In this document: one piece after another, positions 56,183 to 64,000 of the stretch
Position numbering within the stretch: the first letter of the stretch is position 1
Layout: each line of letters begins with the position of its first letter
Assembly (NCBI GenBank): GCA_026075535.2
Contig: AP026539.1
Span: 6,882,001 to 6,946,000, forward strand
DNA: 64,000 bases
Reading direction: 5' to 3'
Source of the DNA: Tricholoma matsutake
Lineage: Eukaryota; Basidiomycota; Agaricomycetes; Agaricales; Tricholomataceae
Program-made: the position numbers and the translations under genes
The notes under the pieces: generated by a model
Database searches by the model: none
Seen by the model: only the letters and a program-made list of their open reading frames with translations
What the model was told of the DNA's origin: nothing

Positions 56183-58742
56183 TGTCAAGAACCAATCCTC
56201 ACCTGCTCAGAACCCGATGTCTTCCAATGTTTTCCTGCACCTATGTTCTCCACCTGCTCAGGACTCAGTACCTTCCAACTATTCCACACACCTTCCCCAG
56301 CTGCCTTGCACTGCCCACATGGCTGTGCACCAGGCCACCTTGTACTGTGCTCACAGCTGCCTTCTCAAGGCTGCCATCTATTTTGCAAATTCAACTCTAA
56401 GACTCCTGTACAGCTCCTGCTAAGTAATTTATCTATGCAGTTGAGACACTGCTGCAGCTTCCTGCTTCTCTTCCATATTCCACTATTTAAGCTTCGTTAG
56501 TTCTACTTGTATTCCTCAGTTTGTATATCAACATAGACTTGACACAGACAATCAATCTTGTTCTCCTCCTACCTCTGTCCTTCTAAGAGTCCAAACTTCT
56601 TCCAACTCTACCTCTAGTCCTCACCCTCAGGTTCTTGATCCATCTGAACCTACCTAAGTCCACCTGCACTTGTCTTCCCACATTTACCTGCACTTACCTG
56701 CTCCTCTCTCTGATACCTTTGTCTTGAGGTTAGGACACCAGATGAGGTGAAGGGCACAACTTTTTATAAGTTGAAGCCAAATCCTTTCTGTTCCCTCTGT
56801 TCTCCAACTGCCAGATCCACTATGACCTGACTTCTTTCCACCATCAATGCCCACTGAATCTGACTGGATTGTGATGTAACTCTTTATGGGTTCAGTATAT
56901 ATGAACTCAAGCTTCACTCATCTAACTCCTCATTTTCATGACACCAACTGAAACTCGCCAGCAGACTACCAGAAACTCTCGACATGCTGGCACCATCCCA
57001 GGGATCTCTGCAATTCAGCAATCCACTCTCTCAGACCCTTGACCCCCTTCAACTTTTGGAGTGTCTACCAGACCTTTGAATATTTTCTGATAAATCACCC
57101 TCAATTAGTGCCAACCTTATGTCTGCTCACACACTGCACTCTCCTGCCAACCTGGAAGATTTCTGACCCACAACTCCCCTAGACTATGTAGGGGACATTG
57201 ACCAGCCTGAACACTTCAGCAAGGAAGGTCCTGGTCAAGAGGACAGACCTCCCAGTGGACCCAATGAACCTAATGGTTCCGATGGCCCCAGGGGCAACTC
57301 CAATCACGAAGATCCAGATGACCAACCTCCCACTGCAGGAAACCCTGATCCAGGGGATAGGTTCATAGATGTGCTCTACAACCCTGGGAGAGTCTCTGCA
57401 GCCTTTGACAGAACTCTGCACCCAAGCCTGAGAAAAATCAAAGTTTGGTTGTATCACCAAATATAATGTTGACTTTTGGGAGTTAGCTTCTAGGGTCAAC
57501 TGGAATGAAGCAGCTGTCCACAGCCACTATTTCCATGGTCTTCTGCTCTGACCTTGCATAGAAGTCCTATGGGGTGGTAAGCCCGAGACTCTTGCAGAAC
57601 TGTGCTTGAAAGCACAGGGCTGCAACGACAACATACTGGGAACAAGAAGACAAAACCCATCTTGAAACCAAGAACTCTGGGAATTCCACTAATTCTGGCT
57701 GGAAGGATTCATCTAAAGGCTCTCCATCTACATTCAACTCTAACCAAAATCAGTCCTCTTCAAATTTGGCCCACGGCAACTTTTCCAACCCCCAGTCTTC
57801 AGCAACAAAGAACACTTCCCGGGACAAGCCTAAGTCATCTATCTCTGACAAGTTGGGGAAAAATGGTAAGCTTACTGGGAATGAACAAGAGTATCACATG
57901 AAAGAGGGACTCTGTCTCTACTGCAGGGAGGAAGGGCATGTGACAGCAAACTGCCCAAAGTCTAAAGCTGCAAAAGCCCAAGCTTGCACAGTCACTTCCA
58001 CAGAAACCAAGTCTGATTCTGTGGACTCAGAAAAATAGTCCACAACCCTCAGGAAACAGCCACTGGGGCTGGGGGTTGCATTGACCTTACCCACTTGGCT
58101 GCCTATGTTCATCTCAATGTATCTGCTCTTTCTGACCCTGACTCCTTCACCATTCTCTTATCCTTTCCTGACAAATCTGCTCCTGTCTGAACTCTTACTG
58201 ATTCCAGATCATCTCATTGCTTCCTTGACTCCTCTTTTGTGTTGGATAACCAACTCAGCACAGAACCCACACATACGATTGGATTGCGACTCTTTGATAG
58301 ATCTTGCAACTCCACGATAACCCAAGTCGTCAAACTCCCAGTCACTTTTCCTACTGGTGAAGTGTTCAATCTGTCATTCTATGTAACCTTGCTTGACTCT
58401 TCCTGTTCTGCCATACTCGGTTATAACTGGCTGAAGCAATACAATCCATTGATTGACTGGTCTTCAAGCCAAATCACTTTCCACTCTGCAGATCATAGAG
58501 GTCAAGCCCCTTCAATGTCACCCCTGTCCCCAAACCTTCCAGTAGAAACCTGCATTCCACCCACACCTTCTGAATCCATCATCCTGCCTAAGCTCTCTCC
58601 TCCTGACATTTCATTCATTAATGCTGCCACTTATGCATGCACTAGCAAACTTCCTGGAGCAGTAGCTTTTCAGATGACCTTTGCTCCAGAAGGGTTATCA
58701 GCCTGCTCTGCTCAATCCACAAACCCAACCAATCTCTCCAAC
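56183..58742 (+). mobile_element. Gypsy F, decayed plus-strand relative of C, truncated
   Basis: LTR 56183-56894 (TGTCAAGAACC...TTCA) matches the reverse complement of the C LTRs. Gag starts at 56938 (MTPTETRQQTTRNSRHAG) with large deletions. The zinc knuckle region is at 57766-58038 (CLYCREEGHVTANC) and the protease at 58090-58742 (SFYVTLLDSSCSAILGYNWL). It stops abruptly at the LTR of G. Nearly every CpG of C is TpG or CpA here. Confidence 0.88.
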
Positions 58743-58902
58743 TGTAACGGTTAGTTACTAGCTGAGAACTCTATGACTTACTTTGAACCCAACAGAGCAG
58801 AGTCCAGTATATTTGGTAGCTATGTCATGTACGTTGTAAATCAAGTAAAGTTGTTGTCCAAATAAATGTCAACAAGGTAGGTAAACAGTCATGTCCATTA
58901 CA
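58743..58902 (-). repeat. 3' LTR of gypsy G
   Basis: 160 bp, TGTAACGG...CCATTACA, adjoined by a minus-strand polypurine tract (CTCAAAGGGGGGTG). It truncates F on its left, so G landed in or recombined with F. Confidence 0.75.
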
Positions 58903-60645
58903 CACCCCCCTTTGAGATTGCCTCCTGGGAATCTATCCTCCAAACATGCAGAATTGCTGAGTATGAGTACTCAGTGTGTTATGTGCTGGCACAGACAACA
59001 AGGGAAGAGGTGGGGTTGTAATGTTGCATGATCAGGTTTAGGCGGAGGGGGTCTGCAACATGGATCCAGTAAGTTATTGGAATATGGCTGGGGCACCAGC
59101 AGGGAGCCATTTGAAATCCTGGAAACACAACTTACCATGTCCTTCATCGTCTAGGTGCAGCAAGTGTTGGATCCAGGTAATATCATGATAGGAGGGGCTC
59201 CACCAACCATCCCATTGGGGAATGGCTGAAGGAGTTCCAAGGTGATCCAACCATTCAAGGCACTCATGATCAGTGCAGCAGTATAGTTCTTGGAAGGGTC
59301 CTGGTTGGAGGTGAGACTGATGGTTGAGGTAATGGAGGCCATAGGTGTAAGCATGGTCAATCCATGAAGGGGGTATACCATGTGAAATCAGGTGGTCTAT
59401 AAGGCCATTGGGGGTGAGATTGGACACTGTTTTGTTGTTGAAGGGCCAAATGGTGAGGGCATCACCTGAACACTTGATGAAGGGTTTGTTGGGGTAAGAT
59501 ACATTCCAAATGTCAATAGCCTCGCGGTAGTAACCAGGGAGGGCTACCACGCACCCATAAACCCTCATAAAGTCTGAGCGGCAAGTGGGTGGGGACCCAA
59601 GGCATGTCCAAGTGAGTATCCAAACACGCTGCAATGATCAACTTGCATTGCAAAGTTCATAGTGACACCGTGAATGGCATTGCTACTGCTGAGCCTCCCA
59701 TGATGCATGATCTATTGAGCAACAGTGTCGATATCAAGCATTTGTTTGCCAGTAACAGGTGGCAATCCTGCACCTTGAGTTCAGTTCTGGGAGTTACTGA
59801 TGAATACGTCCTCGTCGCGGCGGACAGGAAAGTCCTCCCATAGCTGGTGGTTGTTGGGGTGGGGTCGTATTACTTTGTGTGAGTATACTTCATCCTTCAG
59901 GATTTCTTGCATGGCTAGGTCCTGTAGCTCAGGTATGAAGCCACCAGCAACATGACAGAATTTGGCCAGCAGCCTGTAGGCCTCCACGCAGTCGATGGCC
60001 ATTTCCTTGTGATCATTGATAAACTGTACCTCTCGCACAACCTCACGGGGGCTCATAGGGAACCCTCGGGGTAGGTAAGAGTATAGGTGGTGACCACCCT
60101 CAGTCATGTAAGGGCTGTTCAGGTGACCCTCAAAGTTGTTGGCCACAGCTGCAGTCTTGGGCAAAGTTTACAGGCACATCCAGTTGGCAAGTTGAGGTTC
60201 TTCATAGACAAGAAAACCAAGTCCCCTTTGGTTATCTTTGGTTCAGTAGTATGGAGGTTATTGACATGGTGGATTTGGAATATCCATGCCTTGATAATTG
60301 CATCATGTGTGTCAGCGAGGTTTTGTAGTGCTTGTCTGGCAAACTCCTTTATCCCTTTGGGTATGACATTGTCCAAATGGATCTCATGAATCATAGAAGG
60401 TATATACCCACCATTTAGTTTGAATGGGGCATATTTGGTGGTGCCAGAGATGCTGGCATTGATTGCGAACTCCATAAGGTCAACTCTGTCAACCCAATCC
60501 TTTTGATCATTACGGACAATTGTGCAGACAATTTGCCCAACATTGAGGTTGGCACGCTCAGTTTGACCATCTGTTTGAGGGTGGTAGGATGTAGACATCA
60601 ACAATTTGGTCCAATTGAGCTTGGGAGCCCATCCAAGCGAACAAT
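58903..60645 (-). pseudogene. Gypsy G integrase C-terminal part with a long extra tail
   Basis: 60604-60119 is integrase (STSYHPQTDGQTERANLNVG, KDWVDRVDLMEFAINASISG). 60164-59781 is the segment after the core (VIRPHPNNHQLWEDFP and DEDVFISNSQN). 59634-59074 is an unusual 186-residue tail (SDFMRVYGCVVALPGYYREA, WFSPSY-like WWSPSYHDITWIQHLLHLDD) rich in Trp and Tyr where a chromodomain would be expected. RT is missing because H interrupts at 60646. Small frameshifts separate the parts. Confidence 0.75.
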
Positions 60646-60911
60646 TGAAAGCCTATCCCTTATGGGGACAGGCAACACTAGGGATAGAAAAGGAAAAAGA
60701 TAGGAGAAGGAGAACTCACTACTAATCATGCAAAATAACAGGACAACGACATGTAATTAGAAGTGACAATACAAAAGCAGAGTAGTATATGGGAAGTGAG
60801 TAGTGGGGAAAAAGGAAGAATGCCAAAAATGTCCATATGCAGTAGTATATAAGAGACGATGAAGTAGTGCATACAAACAAGTATCAATGGATGATGTAAG
60901 CCAGGCTTACA
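60646..60911 (-). repeat. 3' LTR of gypsy H
   Basis: 266 bp with inverted ends TGAAAGCC...GGCTTACA, followed by a polypurine tract on the minus strand (CAAAGGGTGGGAGGG). Left flank ACAAT (60641-60645) would be the target duplication; its partner is outside the window or lost. Confidence 0.65.
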
Positions 60912-63885
60912 CCCTCCCACCCTTTGAGAAATGTATCGGTCAGAGTAGTTAGAAAAAAGCAACCCAACATCAACCAGCAACAACAGGTGCATCACAAAAC
61001 CCAGTGGGAAAAAGCTACCATGTTCCCTCTGCCTTACTAGCCTTCCAGCGATCTAGTGCCTCACAGTTTTCCAGTTACTGTTGCAGCAGCCACAGGTTGT
61101 CACTTTCGGAGTATCCCGACCACCATACCAGGTATTGATATCCGCGACCTTGTTTTCTCTCATCAATGATTTTCTCAATGTGGTATTCTTCCAGGCCATT
61201 GTCAGTCATCACGGGTCCAGGTCGCTTGAGCTCATGGGAAGGGAACAGTTCAGCATCATTTTCAATGTGCCATTTTAGCACGGAGGCATGGAAAGTGGGG
61301 AACACATTCAGTGAGTTTGGCAGGTAGAGAGTGAATGACGACATTTCCAGGAATGTCTTTGTCACAGAGAATGGTCCGTTATAACATGGGAAAAATTTCA
61401 CCACTCTAGATTTGTCTCCAGCCTTAAACTCTCGATGGTGGTTAAGCATTGCCAGCATTACTTTATCACCTATGAGGTATGTGTCCTCATGGCTGCATGA
61501 TTTGTTTGCAAAAAATGCCTGCATCACTTTCACACCAAGCAAGGCATCCTTTGCTTCATCAACATCATTTTCTATCTGGGAGATGATACTCCGCGCTTCT
61601 ATGATTTCTGAACTGTGTTCAGAAATTGAACCAGGGATTAGAGGAGGGATAATCTGTGGGCTGTGCCCCATATGGATCCCCCCTTTTATCTCTGAGAATC
61701 CCATTGACACATTTACTGAGTTCATCATGTGGAAGTGGATGATAGGCAGGGCTCACACCCACCCTTTTTGGTTATGCTTGACATGGAACTGAATACATTG
61801 GTTCAGAGTTTTGTTTGTGTGCTCGCTCATGCCATCAGTCTGAGGGTGGTATGCAGTGGACATCTTGAGATGAACTCCAGTCAGGGTGTGCAGCGCTTTC
61901 CAGAATTTCGACATGAATAATTTATCGTGGTTGGAGATCAACTCTAGCAGCAAGCCATTCTCACAGTACCATTCATTGAAGAAGATTAGTGCAAGTTTTG
62001 GTGCAGTGATATCAGTCTGAGTTGGAATCAGGTGGATGTCAGAACCCAGCCTATCTGTTATTGTCAGAATGCAATTGTAATTGTCATCCTCGGGGAGCAG
62101 CCCCACAAAATCCAGACATACAGAGTCACCGCATTTCTCCAGAATCGGTAATGGGTGTAGTGGTCCTTTGGATTTTGATGTGCTGCTGGCAATCAGAACA
62201 TGCAGGGACGTATGCATTTTCCAAATCCCATTGCATGTTCGGCCAATAATAGCAGTGGCTAATGCTAGCATACAATTTATCTGCACCAAAATGCCCAAGT
62301 GAGTCATGTGTGAGCTGGAATAGGTCCTCACAAAGGTTTCCAAATCGAGGGATGACCAAGCGATTCTCTAAGTACCATAGGTCATTGACTTTGTGGATGT
62401 CAGGCATGCTGCCAGTTACATCCTCCAGTTTGTGACAAAAGTCATCATGTTTGTATCCCTCTCAAACATTGTTCAGGAAAGTTTCATCCACGCTGATGGT
62501 TAGGACTGCATTGCAGGCATTAGGTTGTTTCAGCCAGCAATCCCAATGTAAAGGGGGGTCAGCTACATCGACATCTTCCAGTGGCTCATCTGGTGTGTCA
62601 GCAGGGAGGCAGGACAGTGCATCGGCAACTGTGTTGTCTTCCCCTCGTATGTAGTAAATTGTCATGTCAAACTGGGGGAGGTGTTCCATCCATTGGGCCT
62701 GTTGTCATGACAGGTCCTTCTGGGTATCAAAAATTTCAAGAGTGCGATGGTCCATATACACAATGAACTGAGTTCCTAGCAGATCAGATTGCCATTTTTT
62801 AAGTGCACAGACAATTGCAAGCATTTCTTTCTCATGTATGGTGTAATTTTTCTGGGCGTCTTTCAGTTGCATAGAGTCGAACACCACTGGCTGGGCACTC
62901 TCCCAAGTCAGGTCCCAGCTCAGTACAGTGCCTGTCTGCCAATCACTTGCATCACAGGTAACAAAGATTTTGTTGTTGCCCAGCATAGTATGATCAATGA
63001 CAGTTAAGCATTCCCAGCTAACTACAAGCACCTTAATAGCTTCAAATGCAGTTTGGTGGGCCATGCTCCATGTGGGAAAATTTTTCTTGCTTTCTTTCAT
63101 GGTGAGGGGGGTGAGGACACCAGTGTGTTCCACAAGGTGGGGAAGAAACACAGCGATGTACCGGACAAGTCCCAGGAAGCTGTGAATGTCAGTTGCTGAT
63201 TTTGGCACTGGCCAATTCAAGATTTTATCTACTTTCGAAGAGCAGGCTTCACTGCCTTGTTGCAAAATGCAGTGGCCCAGGAACATCAGTTCTGTCAAAT
63301 AGAATTTAGATTTCTTTGGATTGCAGTATAGGAGTGCTTCTCGTAATGCAGTCATTATTTTTTCAATATGCTCTGTGTGTTCTTTCAGAGTATTCAACCA
63401 GATAATAATATCATCTAGGTAGATATGAGCAAAGACCCCTAGGAATCATCACAATGCAGCCATTATCTGTCATTGGTGCATTTCGCAGCCCTTGTGGCAT
63501 CACTGTCCATTCGTAGAGACCTAGAGGGGTAGTCACCGCTGTCAATGCTATGCTTCCCGGGTCCATTTTGGTATGAAAGAAACTGTCCATCATGTCCAGC
63601 TTACTCCAGATTTTTCCATGGCCCACATCTGCAAGGATGTCATCCATGCGGGGCAGTGGGTGTGAATCAGTGACCATGTTGCTGTTGAGCTGACGATAGT
63701 CGTTGACCCAACGTGGTAAGTCTGCGGCATCTGCCTTTGGAACCAGGAAGGCCAGTGAAGCATGGGCAGAAGATGAGGGATGGATGTGTCCCACATCTAA
63801 GTGGCACTGTATTAAGACACCCCAGGCTTTGCGGTATTTGCGTGGGCAGGAATAGTTTCTTTCTTGTGGTAATAGTCTTACCAGC
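60912..63885 (-). pseudogene. Gypsy H pol: RT, RNase H, integrase, chromodomain
   Basis: The family is that of B. RT is at 63794-63411 (RWVNDYRQLNSNMVTDSHPL, FHTKMDPGSIALTA), with the YLDDIIIW box at about 63415-63438 in a shifted frame. RNase H is at 63397-62462 (VTCDASDWQTGTVLSWDLTW, NYTIHEKEMLAIVCAL). Integrase is at 62407-61753 (LGHFGADKLYASISHCYYWP, CLDFVGLLPEDD, KMSTAYHPQTDGMSEHTNKT). The C-terminal domain and chromodomain are at 61728-61075 (YHIEKIIDERKQGRGYQYLV, WWSGYSESDNLW). Stops and shifts are few. The 5' part is cut by the C-family LTR at 63886. Confidence 0.88.
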
Positions 63886-64000
63886 TGTCACGATCCGTTC
63901 CTCGCCCGCTCGGAACCCACAACCTTCCAATCTTTTCCGCTTTTCCTAACTCAACTCCTACCACCTTCGTTCCGGCCCCCTTGCACTGCCCACACTGCTG
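63886..64000 (+). repeat. LTR of a further C-family gypsy element, cut by window edge
   Basis: TGTCACGATCCGTTCC and the next 100 bp match the reverse complement of the C LTRs closely, with CpGs preserved. It is inserted in H's RT region in the orientation opposite to C. Left flank CCAGC (63881-63885) should be repeated at its far end. Confidence 0.88.

Noticed and set aside
57179..57499. 106-codon minus-strand frame near the F element
   Set aside because: It is the complement of decayed Gag sequence of F.

Overview
The window looks like nuclear DNA of an agaricomycete basidiomycete (mushroom-forming fungus). Genes carry many short GT-AG introns of about 45-70 bp. The gene set is fungal: a Lys2-type aminoadipate reductase, a Thi20-type kinase/thiaminase, a WOPR regulator and a mushroom-type F-box protein. 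The transposons are Ty1/copia and chromodomain Ty3/gypsy families typical of these fungi. I cannot name the species.

Layout. 1-3537: 5' part of a Ty1/copia element on the minus strand, with its 164-bp LTR and a half-tRNA-iMet primer site. 3538-4778: intergenic with a foldback. 4779-28866: a compact gene island with LYS2 (-), an intron-containing tRNA-Lys(UUU) (+), a zinc alcohol/polyol dehydrogenase (+), NOL10/ENP2 (-), THI20 (+), an F-box gene (-), ERV29/SURF4 (-), a small possible gene (-), MUTY/MYH adenine glycosylase (+) and a WOPR (Gti1/Pac2) regulator (+). A TA-flanked MITE sits at 21738-22166. 29304-30873: a second, related TA-flanked element, split by a 908-bp poly(A)-tailed retroposed sequence with a 14-bp target duplication. 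30874-35626: low-complexity DNA with a recurring degenerate core repeat, a foldback and a polypurine tract. 35627-64000: a stack of nested and abutting gypsy elements.

The stack can be read from target-site duplications. Gypsy A (LTRs 35627-36304 and 55165-55565) contains gypsy B. B in turn contains a hAT-like MITE (8-bp duplication), a solo LTR (5-bp duplication), an unclassified element X2, and a related element X1 that itself holds gypsy C. C is structurally complete, with two 697-bp LTRs and an ATGGG duplication. To the right lie a decayed plus-strand relative of C (F), then G, then H inserted in G, then the LTR of another C-family copy entering H at the window edge.

Most of these elements are dead: in-frame stops, altered RT motifs and CpG loss are visible. 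The most unusual item is in C. Between pol and its 3' LTR, on the opposite strand, is an open frame for a coiled-coil protein followed by a cysteine cluster spaced like a fungal Zn2Cys6 domain.

The host genes are mostly housekeeping (lysine and thiamine synthesis, ribosome biogenesis, ER export, DNA repair) plus one developmental-type regulator. Apart from head-to-head NOL10/THI20 there is no sign of a functional cluster. All exon models come from reading splice signals, reading frames and family resemblance by eye.
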